64,000 nucleotides of DNA from Avena insularis (Eukaryota > Streptophyta > Magnoliopsida > Poales > Poaceae): positions 303,266,954 to 303,330,953 of the forward strand of contig CM042697.1 of NCBI GenBank assembly GCA_023614405.1. The letters are read 5' to 3'. How positions within the stretch are numbered: the stretch's first letter is position 1; each line of letters starts with the position of its first letter. The notes below the pieces were generated by a model, which was not told the DNA's origin, did not search any database, and was given only the letters and a program-made list of their open reading frames with translations. Positions 34,645 through 46,061 of the stretch are shown here, in pieces. A program made the position numbers and the translations under genes.

Positions 34645-35287
34645 ATGGACAACGCCTACTGGGCCATTCTGACCCTCAAGGAGACCGAGGCGCTGTGCAC
34701 CTCCAACTACCCTTGTCCTCCGGGCTACCGGCCGCCCGCCAGCTGGATGGTGAGCGTTGGAGGGGTTCCTGTCCCTCCTGTCCCTCAAGGTTCCGCACGC
34801 CAGGCGACCATCACAAACCACTTCTACCACGAGCTCATGCCGGAGCAGCGGATGGATCCCCAGTGGGATCCCGAAAACTACGACACCTGGAATGCCTTTT
34901 TCGCTAATAGGCAGGAAAGGGAGCTTGCCAGGTACGAGGGTGATGGCCTGCCACCGGTGAACCACAACGAAGCCGGCCGTCGTATGTGGTGGGCGAACCG
35001 TACTATCATCAGAGTGATGCGCTACATCACTGGGGGAGACCATCCTCGCCTACGGTGCCCACGAGTCCACCCGCCACAGGCCCCACACCGTCCCGGCGAT
35101 AGCGACATTGTCTTCCAGGAGACCCCCTCTCCCGCCCGCCGTGAATCCGAGGCTGGAATGGCCCCTGGTATATGCCATGGATGGGCTGAGGATCCCCGGA
35201 GTGGCAGGTGACGATGACGATGATGATGACAATGACGATGAAGACCCTGAAGCTGCGTACTATAGGACTAGGCATGATTATGACTAA
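34645..35287 (+). pseudogene. plus-strand cargo ORF in the large CACTA, unknown function
   Basis: The likely start is the ATG at 34645 (MDNAYWAILTLKETEALC); an in-frame ATG at 34606 is also possible. About 150 codons follow, with aromatic-rich motifs (SNYPCPPGYRPPASW, DTWNAFFANRQERELARYEG, AGRRMWWANRTI). A frameshift between about 35060 and 35150 separates this from a continuing frame ending in a very acidic tail (GDDDDDDDND, then RTRHDYD and TAA at 35285-35287). No catalytic motif is recognised. I believe similar hypothetical proteins occur in Triticeae genomes, but cannot confirm it. It is oriented opposite to both transposase genes and has its own promoter-like block. Confidence 0.6.
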
Positions 35288-35660
35288 ATGGGGCGGCTTT
35301 AGTCCTGAGTGTTAGCTAGTCCCGGTTTGTCCCGGTTTTTAATATTAATAAATGTCTTGAGTGTTACCTAATAAATAGAGGGAAATGCCTATATAAAGAG
35401 AGGGTTCATCTTTAGTCGGTTGGACAAACCAACCGCGATCAAGGATTATGCGGCGGGCCAGGCAACACTAATAATAGGGGTGAGTGTCGACATTATGTCG
35501 TGCGGCTTGTACCTTGTCCCGGATGGTGTCACCAACCGGGACTAAAGAGGAACCTTTAGTCCCGGTTGGATACACCAACCGGGACTAAAGATGAGTCAGC
35601 ACTAATAATAGGGGTGAGTGTCGACATTATGTCGTGAGTGTCGACATTATGCCGAGCTGC
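35288..35660. repeat. internal CACTA-type inverted motifs
   Basis: Contains a perfect hairpin at 35554-35590 (CTTTAGTCCCGGTTGG, 5-base loop, inverse) and further TAGTCCCGG copies. Two direct copies of CACTAATAATAGGGGTGAGT are followed by GTCGACATTATGTCG. Confidence 0.7.
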
Positions 35661-35666
35661 TTGTAC

Positions 35667-35674
35667 TATAAATA
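35667..35674 (+). promoter_or_regulatory. TATA box candidate before a truncated plus-strand ORF
   Basis: TATAAATA about 55 bases upstream of the ATG at 35723, preceded by the internal CACTA-type motifs. Confidence 0.4.
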
Positions 35675-35722
35675 GGCATCCTTGTGAGTCCAGTCCTCCA
35701 GCTAGTTTGAGGCATATCCAAG

Positions 35723-35815
35723 ATGGTTTTAGAGAGCAGGGACACCACTATGGCCAGTTTCAGGGAGATGCCGACGGAGCCCAGTCCTCCGGCATCTCCG
35801 AGAAACTGGTCATAG
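35723..35815 (+). pseudogene. short truncated plus-strand ORF
   Basis: 30 codons: MVLESRDTTMASFREMPTEP, then SPPASPRNWS and TAG. It lies behind a TATA-like box, and the downstream sequence switches within about 15 bases to a partial inverted-sense copy of the TNP2 3' end. It looks like the 5' end of a gene cut off by rearrangement. Function unknown. Confidence 0.3.
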
Positions 35816-35824
35816 AGGCACTCC

Positions 35825-35965
35825 CTAATATCATTTCTTCGCTTGTGTTCCTTTCTGATCCCGTCGTATAAAAATGGACACATGCATGGAACATCTTAAC
35901 TCATAAAATGTTACAATTATTACATATCATTTCTTCGCTTGTGTTCCTTTCTGATCCCGCCGTAT
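35825..35965. repeat. 40-bp direct repeat at the TNP2 3' end
   Basis: ATATCATTTCTTCGCTTGTG followed by TTCCTTTCTGATCCC occurs at 35825-35863 and again at 35923-35960. The second copy contains the TNP2 stop codon and the last codons; the first is an extra copy about 98 bases away. Confidence 0.8.
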
Positions 35966-38900
35966 CCATGGAGCATCTTCATTCATTAACATGATGGTTG
36001 GGTCATCCTTCACCGCGAAGGGCGGAATTTCATGGAACTTATCACAATCTTCTGACATGTCTGTCTTGTCCTCCACTCCCACGATGTTTCTTTTTCCTGA
36101 AAGAACTATGTGGCGCTTTGGCTCATCGTCTGATGTATTCTTTTTCTTATTTTTTCATTTTCTAGGTTTGGTAGACATGTCCTTCACATAGAAAACCTGG
36201 GCCACATCATTGGCTAGGACGAATGGTTCGTCTAAGTACCCAAGATTGTTGAGATCCAACGATGTCATTCCGTATTTCTTGTCTACCTCAACCCCTCCTC
36301 CCGTCAGCTTGACCCATTTGCACCGAAACAAGGGGACCTTAAAAGTAGGTCCATAGTCAAGTTCTCATATCTCCTCTATGTAACCATAATATGTGGTCTT
36401 TGACCCATTGTTGTCTGTTGCATCAAAGAGGACACCACAGTTTTGGTTGGTGCTCTTTTTATCTTGGGCTATCGTGTAAAATGTATACCCATTTATCTCG
36501 TACCCTTGGAAAGTCGATATAGTCGAAGATGGTGACCTAGACAACAAGTATAGCTGATCTCCAAGAGTGTTGTTTTTGATGAGATGTTGCAACCAACCGC
36601 CGAAACTCTTCATGTGTTCATCTCTAATCCAAGATTCATGCTTTCCAGGGTTGTTGGAGCGTAAGATTTTCTTGTGTTCCTGGATATATGGGGCTGCCAA
36701 GATAGAATTCTGTAGAACGGTGTAATGTGCTTTGGTGTAAGAATGTCCGTCTCTACATATTATTGATTTCCTTCCTAGAGTACCCTTTCCACTCAGTCTC
36801 CCCTCATACCGTGATTGAGGAAGACCAATCGGCTTAAGGTCAGGAATGAAGTCAACACAAAATTCAATGACCTCCTCTGTTCCATAGCCCTTGGAGATGC
36901 TTCCTTCTGGCCTAGCACGGTTACAAACATATTTATTTAAGATTCCCATGAACCTCTCAAAGGGAAACATATTGTGTAGAAATACAGGACCGAGAATGGA
37001 AATCTCTTCGACTAGGTGAACCAGCAGGTGCGTCATAATATTGAAGAAGGATGGGGGGAACACCAACTCAAAACTGACAAGATATTGGACCACATCATTC
37101 TGTAACCGTGGTAGATCTTCAGGATTGATTATCTTCTGAGAGATTGCATTGAGAAATGCACATAGCTTCACAATGGGTACTCGAACATTATCTGGTAGAA
37201 GCCCCCTCAATGCAATCGGAAGCATTTGCGTCATAATCACGTGGCAGTCATGAGACTTTAGGTTTTGGAACTTTTTTCTGCCATATTTATTATCCCCTTT
37301 ATATCCGACGAGAAGCCAGACGGGACCTTAATACTGCTTAGGCATTCAAAAAATATTTCCTTCTCTTGTTTGGTAAGAGCGTAGCTGGCATGACCTTGAA
37401 ACCATTCTGGATGCAGGCCATCTGGGTCTTTCATACGTTGATGGTCCTTTCGTGCTTCCGGTGTATCTTTTGTCTGCCCATACACGCCCAAGAAGCCTAG
37501 CATGTTCACGCAAAGATTCTTCGTCACATGCATCACATCGATTGCAGAGCGGACCTCTAAGAATTTCCAATATGGTAGCTCCCAAAATATAGATTTCTTC
37601 TTCCACATGGGTGCGTGTCCTTCAGCGTCTTTCAGAACAGATTTTCCTCCAGGACCCTTTCCAAAGGTTACCAGTTGATCCAAATCTTTGACCATATCAA
37701 ATATATCAGCACCAGTACGCTCCTTAGGCTTCGTCTGGTGACATGCCAGACCGTTGAAATGCTTGCCTTTCTTTCTTAAGGGATGCTTGGCCAAAATAAA
37801 TCGACGATGCTCATTGTATACATTCTTCTTACAATGTTCCAAATATATTCTTGCAGTCTCATCTAAACAGTGTGTGCATGCATTGTGTCCCTTGTTTGAC
37901 TGTCCTGAAAGGTTACTAAGAGCAGGCCAATCATTGATTGTTACGAAAAGCAATGCTCGGAGGTTAAATTCTTCCTGCTTGTGCTCATCCCACACGCGTA
38001 TCCCGGGTTCGTGCCACAACTGTAAAAGTTCTTCCACTAATGGCCTTAGGTACACATCAATGTCGTTGTCGGGTTGCTTCGTACCTTGGATAAACACTGG
38101 CATCATAATGAACTTCCGCTTCATGCACAACCAAGGAGGAAGGTTATAGATGCATAGAGTCACGGGCCAGGTGCTGTGACTGGAGCTCTGCTCCCCAAAG
38201 GGATTCATGCCATCTGTACTTAGACCAAACCTTAAACTCCTTGCGTCATCTGCAAAGTCCGGGTACTTTCTATCGATTTTTCTCCATTGCGACCCATCAG
38301 CGGGGTGTCTCAACATCCCGTCTGACTTACGTTCCTCTTTATGCCATCGCAACAACTTGGCGTGCTCTTTGTTTCTGAATAAGCGTTTCAACCGTGGTAT
38401 TATAGGAGCATACCACATCACCTTCGCAGGAACCCTCTTCCGGGGGGCTCGCCTTCAACGTCACCAGGGTCATCTCGTCTAATCTTATACCGAAGTGAAG
38501 TGCATACCGGGCATGCATCTAAATTCTCATACTCCTCACCACGTTAGAGGATGCAGTCATTAGGGCATGCATGTATCTTCTGAACCTCTAAACCTAGAGG
38601 GCAGACAACCTTTTTTGCTTCGTATGTACTGGCGGGCAATACATTATCTTTTGGAAGCATATTCTTCATCATTTTCAGCAACTTTTCAAATGAGGAGTCA
38701 GGTATAGCACACTCAGCCTTCCATCGCAGCAATTCCAGTGTCTTGACTTTTCAGACCATTTTCGCAATTTGGGTACAACAACTTTTGTGATCCTCTAGCA
38801 TGTGATTGAACTTCTCCCTATCCTTTTCAGTTTCACAATCTCTTCGTGCATCGGCAATGGTCCACCAAGATCATCGTGGGTTCATCATGTGTACGTTTCT

Positions 38901-39240
38901 TCATCCTCCCTTCAAGATCCCCCATGGAAGTATCTCCATACTCAGGGAAACCATGATAGTTGTCATCCTCCTCCTCTTCTTCATTGTCTTCCATTATAAC
39001 CCCTCTCTCTCCGTGCTTGGTCCAACAATTATAACTGGGCATGAAGCCGGACTTCAACAGGTGGCTGTGAAGGTTTTTTGAGTCAGAGTAATCCTTCTGA
39101 TTCCTACATCCATTACATGGACAGAATACAAAACCATTGTGCTTGTTTGCATCAGCAACATAGATGAATTCATGCACGCCATTAATGAACTCGCTAGAGC
39201 ATCGGTCAGTACCGTACATCCATTCCCGGACCATCTGCAT
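35927..39240 (-). pseudogene. TNP2-type CACTA transposase
   Basis: This gene encodes the DNA-cutting transposase of CACTA elements. From the 5' end on the minus strand: a transposase-associated domain (39240-38833; MVREWMYG, CPCNGCRN, HLLKSGFMPSY), a zinc-binding stretch (CPNDCIL, DACPVC, 38560-38490), the TNP2 core (38421-37258; WPVTLCIYNLPPWLCMKRKF, LSGQSNKGHNACTHC, DVMHVTKNL), then DUF4218-like (37240 on; LRGLLPDNVR, PFERFMGILNKYV) and DUF4216-like parts. The frame is broken by a stop near 38546, a one-base loss near 38445, TGA at 36363-36365 where family members have Trp, and a stop near 36160. The reading nevertheless continues recognisably to a TGA at 35927-35929. Confidence 0.92.
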
Positions 39241-39765
39241 TATAGTAAAAGTATATCAAAAACCATTACACAACATGATAAAATTATTACAAGTTATATT
39301 GAGAGCTTCTAGAGCATTAATTTTGAATTTTGAAAAATTTACATGCACCAATTTGTGAATTGGAGAAAACAATCAACATGATAAATGTGGAGTTTTTTAT
39401 TATTGTTCCATCAGTGAAAACCTCATTCCATTCTAAGCTCTGAAACTCTAAAATTACACATTTCAATTTTTAGTAACTATGTGCCTAATCAAAATTTGTT
39501 ACACATATATATCAAAATCCTTCTAGCTACTTCTAGAGCATGCATGCATTTGATCCATATATCTATACTTCTAGAGCATTATATAGAGCTAAAGTAGTAA
39601 TAAGAGATGAAAGACTGAAGTTCTAACCTTTTAAAGCTTTGGATTTAGGTGTTGCAAACTAAATCTTGACAAATCTTGAGAAAAAAATGGCATGAACTCT
39701 CTTGCTTTCTTTGAGAAAAATGGCCACCATATGCTTTAGGACAGCTGGCCAGGGAGCTGTATATA
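39241..39765. other. 5' region of the TNP2 gene
   Basis: AT-rich non-coding stretch upstream of the transposase. A minus-strand TATATATA box is visible near 39759-39766 (GCTGTATATATAGTGATGG on the plus strand), a plausible TNP2 promoter. Confidence 0.45.
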
Positions 39766-39769
39766 TAGT

Positions 39770-40034
39770 GATGGACAATTAGTCCCGGGCCGTGATACGA
39801 CCTGGGACTAATAGTCCCCGAAAAGAGCTGTTTCCCCGCTCCAGCTTATTAGTCCCGGGCCGTATTATGACCGGGACTAATGCTCTGGTCCGGCCCGGGA
39901 CTAATGATTATGGCCATTTCTAGCCGTTGGAGGCCTCACGGACCAGGACTAGTGCTAGCACTAGTCGCGGTTCGTGACGGGCCGGGACTGCTGGGCTTCC
40001 AGTGATCGAACCGAAGATGGTTATTCCAGTAGTG
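39770..40034. repeat. right terminal and subterminal repeats of the large CACTA
   Basis: Inverted pairs TTAGTCCCGGGCCGT / CGGGACTAAT recur between 39778 and 39990, followed by the terminal CCAGTAGTG. Confidence 0.75.
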
Positions 40035-40037
40035 CTA

Positions 40038-40720
40038 TAGTCTGACAAGGTATATCGTGAGGCAAAAGGGACTCGTACGGAAGTCGCATTGGAAAGGCAA
40101 GTCGTCATGACTCTTTGGTACTTGGGAATCGGCACGTTCTGCTAGGAGCCGCTACCGACTGATCGATTGAGAGTCGGACTCCAATCGTGTTCAAGTAGCC
40201 ATGAGCCTGCGGGGTCACACACTTAAGAGCGGGAGCAAGTTCGGATTGGATCTGAACCTGTAATCTGGTTGGGTTGGACCTAAACCGGATTAGCACTGAG
40301 TTAGTGAGTTGGACTCATGATGACTAGTGTCATATGGGCTTTAGTGAATGGGTCGCGCGAGCAGAGACCACGTTCACTCCCTATATATAGTGGAGCATCG
40401 TAACCCGGAAAGGTTAATCGTTGTTCGGTTAGGTCATTCGTTGTGTTGGAAACCCTAGCTCCACAACTGTCCTACCGTCGATACGAACCTAGCAGTTCGC
40501 CGCCGGTGCTCCTCCGTGTACGTGTGGATACCAGCAGAGGTGCTGTGCGATCAGTCAGGACGATCGGATCGTGAGGACTGCACTGCATCAACTGACGCGC
40601 TTCATCAGTAATCCGCAACTGCGCGTCTAGTGGTAAACCTCGTGGCCTTCTACCTCAGCTAGATCTTGCGATCACCATGTTAGAGGAGAAATTTTTGTTT
40701 TATCTCCGTGTGGCCCAACA
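40038..40720 (+). repeat. 5' LTR of Copia, right piece
   Basis: Resumes at TAGTCTGACAAGG and matches 46707-47391 of the 3' LTR. It ends CCCAACA next to the primer site. A TATATATA box at 40382-40389 matches that at 47051-47058 in the 3' LTR. Confidence 0.9.
40382..40389 (+). promoter_or_regulatory. Copia LTR TATA box
   Basis: CCCTATATATAGTGGAGCA is conserved in both LTRs and sits about 330 bases from the LTR end, as expected for the element's Pol II promoter. In this 5' LTR it lies downstream of the CACTA insertion, so the core promoter itself is still next to the coding region. Confidence 0.65.
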
Positions 40721-40721
40721 G

Positions 40722-40733
40722 TGGTATCAGAGC
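40722..40733 (+). other. Copia primer binding site (tRNA-iMet)
   Basis: TGGTATCAGAGC, the standard complement to initiator tRNA-Met, one base after the LTR end. Confidence 0.92.
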
Positions 40734-42084
40734 GATAGCTTCTAGTTTTAGGCTCGAGATCTCGCATATGTGATATGCGGTAGGATGTAGATGAGATCTA
40801 TATGCTGTTTGGTGGTCGATCTATGAGATAGATCCGTTTTGTACGAATTTGATTGGATCAACTGTACTCAGGGAATGGTAGATCTGATTTCCGTGATCAT
40901 ACTGCCAAGGTCGTGGAACGACATACCCCTACCGGTCGGCTTCCTCCATCGAGGTAGACTGTGACACGTAAATCCAGAGGCGATGATCGAAGATCAAAAA
41001 GTTTGATCGAATCGGAACAATGGTCGGAATCCATGTCCGGATCGTAGATGAGATCTACGTTTTTGGAAAAATCGTTGGGTGCTGCCCGCACCCGCGAGGG
41101 GTGCTCCCCTTTGATCCCTGCCCGCTATCCGGCTAGCGGGACCGCCGGCTTTGCCTATCGTAGCGCCTTAGATGTCGTTGCAAGTTTCACAACGCCGATA
41201 GATATTGTATCTATGCATAACTTGTTCTTGCAGGAAGTTGTGAATGGTATGGTTCATGTGCATGTGATGTATGTGTCTAATTCATACGTGATCTGTGAAT
41301 CACGGTTTTTGTCAGCCGGCTGGAGCCTAGGTGCTGTCATTTTATTGTATAACGACCTGCGTGTCGGATTCTCTATGTAATTTACTTTACTAAGCTAGTG
41401 TAGCTGTTTGGAGAACCCGGAAGGCATGCAAGGCGTTGTACATGTCGGTGACATGGAGTAAGACGACAAGTGACACGAGTTGGCACGAGTCGGATTACAG
41501 GCTTTATGGAGATGGAGATCGCCATGAAGGGAGCCATACCATTTCACATTATAATTGCTTTATTTTGTGTTATTGTTATGTGTATGTTTTACCTCTGTTA
41601 GATAGTCGGTAAAATTTAATCCCTCAAAGAAGGTCTAGTCGGTTTTCCCGCCAGTGTTTGCACCATCACAAGTCGGACATTTTTGGTAGTGGGCTCATAA
41701 AATTGAGGTGCTGCCAATTCTTTCCGACTAGGTGGGTTCGAGTCGGACTCTTACTGCGGAAACACTCGGTAAGCTAGACGGGACTATCACAACGGTTGTG
41801 GGGCTCGGGGAAAAGTCGGATGGGAGCCGGGGCATGTGATGCCATCCGTCCAACAGGAGTCGCATGAGATGCGATTGACAAGGAGTTGTCTACCTAGATC
41901 ACTTGGCGGCTAGTGGTGATGCTAAAGCTCACTAGCCGACTTGCTTATTTAGGATCCTGAATCACTAAGCAACCATCGGAGGGGTGTTGGTTCTAGTGGG
42001 AGCATAAAATATTAAAATGTTTAATATGCTTGCTCTTTTATGAATACATGTCTTAAGTGTTTTGCATATTTTCTATTGTAGATC
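40734..42084 (+). other. Copia leader
   Basis: About 1.35 kb between primer site and gag start. The plus-strand frame 41048-41380 and other open stretches have no recognisable domain. A long untranslated leader is usual in the Angela/BARE group. Confidence 0.5.
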
Positions 42085-45000
42085 ATGGCACCAAGTAGCA
42101 GTCACTCTTAGATATCCGGTTTTGCGTTGAGAACTATCCTTGAGAAAGATAAACTGAACGACACTAATTTTACCAACTGGTATCAAAATCTGAGAATTGT
42201 TCTCAAACAAGAAAAGAAGGACCATGTACTAGACAACCCACTTCCAGATGAGCCAAATGAGAATGCGACTGTCACTGCCACCAATGCCTACCGTCGGGCT
42301 AAGGATGAGTCCACGGATATTAGCTGTCTCATGCTTGCTCACATGGAACCGGACTTGCAAAAGCAGTTCGAGCATGTTGAGGCCTACGATATGATCGAAA
42401 GCCTCAAAAGTATGTTCCAGGCTCAGGCGAAGACTGAGAGGTATCAAGTCTCTCAGGCTTTACTGAGTTGCAAGCTTCAGGATGGTGATCCACTGAGTCC
42501 GCATGTGATCAAAATGGTTGGTTATGTGCAGTCTCTAGAGAGGCTTGGCTACCCCATTAGCGAAGAGTTCGCTACGGATATAATTATGAACTCTCTTCCT
42601 AGTGCATATGGGCAGTTCATTTCGAACTACCACATGCATGGTATGGATAAGAAGCTCACTGAATTACATGGTATGCTCAAGCAGGTAGAGGCGGATCTCA
42701 AGAAGGGCGCCAGTCAAGTGTTGATGGTGCAGAATAAGGCTAAGTTCAAGAAGAGTTCTTGGACTAAGAAGAAGGCTAAGTCAGGAGGAAAGCAGGCTCC
42801 GGACCCGGTCCCAAGCGCTTCCTCAGGGACTACGCCATCTCCTTCAGACGGATCCACTTGCTTCTACTGCAAGGAGGATGGCCACTTAAAGAGGAACTGC
42901 AGCAAGTACTTGGCCGATAAAGCCAAGAGTAGAGGTATGACTTCTGACTCAGGTACACTTGTTTGCAATGTTATTGACATATATCTTGCTAATGCACCTA
43001 ATAGTTCTTGGGTATATGATACCGGATCAGTTATTCACATCTGCAACTCGTTGCAGGGACTGGTAAGAACTAGGAGCGTCGCAAGAGGCGAGGTTGATAT
43101 TTGAGTCGGCAACAAAGCAAGAGTCGCTGCGTTGGAAGTCGGCACGATGCAACTTCATTTACCTTCCGGATTCATTATGGAACTGAATAATTGTTATTAT
43201 GTTCCAGTGCTCAGTCGAAACATTATTTCTGCTTCATGTTTGATGAGGCAAGGATATGAGTCGAATATCAAGAATAATGGTTGTTCTTTGTATTTGAATG
43301 ATATGTTTCACGGCTTTGCACCGTCCAGGACGGGTTATTTATTTTGAATCTTGATGGTGAGTCGGTTTATAACATAAATGTTAAAAGGTTGAAACCAAAT
43401 GATCTGAATATGACTTACTTTTGGCACTGTCGGTTTGGTCATATAAGTTGGAAACGCATGAAGAAGCTCCATGATGATGGACTCCTAACTTCGTTCGACT
43501 TGGAGTCGTTCGAGACATGCGAATCTTGCCTACTCGGCAAAATGACCAAGACACCTTTTGCAAAGAGTTGCGAAAGGGCGTCCGACTTGTTGGGACTAAT
43601 ACATAGTGATGTATGTGGACCAATGAGCACGACAACCAGGGGTGGTTATGAGTACTTCATTACCTTCACTGATGATTTGAGTAGGTATGGATATATCTAC
43701 TTGATGAAACACAAGTCCGAAGCCTTTGAAAAGTTCAAAGAATTCCAGAATGAAGCACTGAATCAACTCGGCAAGAAAATAAAGTTTCTTCGGTCAGACC
43801 GAGGAGGCGAGTACATGAGCCATGAGTTTGATGACCATCTGAAAGGTTGTGGAATAGTTCCTCAACTTACTCCGCTAGGAACGTCACAAAGGAATGGTGT
43901 TTCGGAAAGGCGGAATCGGACCTTGTTGGACATGGTACGATCATTGATGAGTCGGACAGATCTGCCTTTATCATTTTGGGGTTATTGTCTAGAAAGAGTG
44001 GCGTTCACACTAAACAGAGTACCATCAAAATCGGTAGAGAAGACACCGCATGAGATGTGGACAGGCAAAAAGCCGAGTTTGTCTTTTCTTAAGATTTGGG
44101 GTTGTGAAGCATTTGTCAAGCGACTTTAGTCGGACAAGCTTACAGCCAAGTCGGATAAGTGTATTTTCGTGGGGTATCCGAGGGAAACCTTGGGATACTA
44201 CTTCTACAACTGAGAAGAGGGCAAAGTGTTTGTCGCTCGGAACGGTGTCTTCCTTGAGAAAGAGTTTCTCAGTTGGGGAGTAAGTGGGAGCACGGTGCAG
44301 CTCAAAGAAATTCGAGAGGAACCGGCTAGTAGCGAGTCGGCAAAAACCTTGGAGGTTGAGCCGGTCGTGGTAGCTGAGCCGGCAGCAGCACCTGTACTAC
44401 GAAGATCGGCAAGATTACGAAGTGTTCGTGATGTGTTACTGTTAGACAGTGATGAGCCGGCAAATTATTCGGAAGCGATGGTGGGATCTGATTCCGAGTC
44501 ATGGCTTGGAGCCATGAGATCCGATATAAAGTCCATGGATGAAAATCAAGTTTGGAACTTGGTTGATCTGCCAGACGGTGCAAGACTCGTCGAGTGCAAA
44601 TGGGTCTTTAAGAAGAAAACTGATATGGGTGGAAATGTTTGAATCTATAAAGCACGCCTTGTCGCGAAGGGGTCCCGACAAGTTCAAGGAGTTGATTACA
44701 ACAAGACTTTCTTGCCCGTAGCGATGCTTAAATCAGTTCGGATCATGTTAGCTATAGCGGCCTATTTCGACTACGAGATATGGCAGATGGATGTCAAAAC
44801 GGCTTTCCTTAACGGAAATTTAACCGAGGACGTGTATATGATACAGCCCGAGTGTTTTGTTGATCCGGCTAATGCCGACAAGGTGTGCAAACTTCAGAAA
44901 TCTATTTATGGGTTGAAGCAAGCATCTCGGAGTTGGAATATTCGCTTTGATGAGGTAGTCAAATCGTTTGGCTTCATCAAGAGTGATCATGATTCTTGTT

Positions 45001-46027
45001 TGTACAAGAAGTTTAGTGGGAACAAAGTAAATTTTCTAATCTTATATGTGGATGCCATATTACTGATTGGAAATGATGTCCAGATGTTACAAGAAACCAA
45101 GGAATCATTGGAAAGGAGTTTCTCAATGAAAGACTTGGGTGAGGCAACATACATCCTCCGAATCCGGATCTATAGAGATAGATCAAGGAGGCTCATTGGA
45201 TTGAGTCAGAGTACTTATTTGGACAAAGTGTTGAAGAAGTTCAACATGGAATCATCTAAGAAGGGGTTCTTACCGATGTCCCATGGTGTAAAACTTAGCA
45301 AGACTCAGTGTCCTTCGACAACTAATGAGTGAAGTCGGATGAGTGCGATTCCATATGCTTCTGCAGTCGGATCCATCATGTATGCCATGATTTGTACTAG
45401 GCCGGATGTTTCCTATGCTCTAAGTGTTGTGAGCAGATACCAGGATGATCCTGGAGAGATCCAACGGATAATGCTAAAAATATCCTGAAGTACTTGAGAA
45501 GGACTAAGGATATGTTCTTGGTTTATGGTGGTGAAGATGAACTCAGTGTAAAGGGTTACACGGATGGGAGTTATCTTACCGACTCTGATGATTCTCGTTC
45601 GCAATCCGGATACGTGTTTATTATAAACGGAGGTGCTGTGAGCTGGAAGAGTTCCAAGGAAGAGACTGTGTCTGCGTCTACAACAGAGGCTGAGTATATT
45701 GCCGCCTCGGAGGTAGCAAAGGAAGATGTTTGGATGAGGAATTTCCTCATGGATCTTGGTGTGGTTCAGGGCTCATCCAATCCGTTGGACGTGTATTGTG
45801 ACAACAATGGTGCTATTGCACAAGCCAAGGAACCTAGACAACACCAGAAGAACAAGCACATACTCATGCGGTACCACCTGATTCGCCAGTTCGTGGATCA
45901 GGGTGATATCAAGTTATGCAAGGTACACACAGATGCAAATATTGTGGATCCGTTGGCAAAGCCGTTACCACAACCGAAGCATGAGGCGCACCTGAGAGCC
46001 ATGGGCATTAGATGCTTAGACATGTGA
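42085..46027 (+). pseudogene. Copia gag-pol polyprotein
   Basis: One polyprotein frame from the ATG at 42085 (MAPSSSHS then TAG at 42109-42111). Gag includes a UBN2-type core and a CCHC knuckle (CFYCKEDGHLKRNC, from 42859). Protease DTGS is at 43018; a TGA at 43102 follows. Integrase (43344-44129) has HCRFGH, CESCLLGK and an exact D-35-E core (SDRGGEY to NGVSER). RT (44300-45330) has QMDVKTAFLNG and SIYGLKQ, but the catalytic YVDD is YVDA (45045-45056). RNase H (45494-46027) has YTDGSY, EAEYIA and DNNGA. There are at least seven stops or frameshifts. No envelope gene is present. Confidence 0.95.
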
Positions 46028-46050
46028 TGTCAGAAGATTGACTCTAGTGC

Positions 46051-46061
46051 AAGTGGGAGAC
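46051..46061 (+). other. Copia polypurine tract
   Basis: AAGTGGGAGAC directly before the 3' LTR start at 46062; similar purine tracts precede the LTR in Angela/BARE elements. Confidence 0.8.

Larger units (their letters stand above)
27800..40034. mobile_element. large CACTA transposon with TNP2 and protease-domain genes (12,235 bp)
   Basis: The left end is CACTGGTGGAAAAAGGGG; the right end inverted is CACTACTGGAATAACC. It is flanked by CTA (27797-27799 and 40035-40037), which is present once in the intact 3' LTR of the Copia (CGCCTATAGTCTG). Subterminal inverted motifs TAGTCCCGG / CCGGGACTA occur at both ends. It encodes TNP2-type transposase and a second large gene, both on the minus strand. 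Both genes carry stops and frameshifts, so this copy is not autonomous now. Confidence 0.93.
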
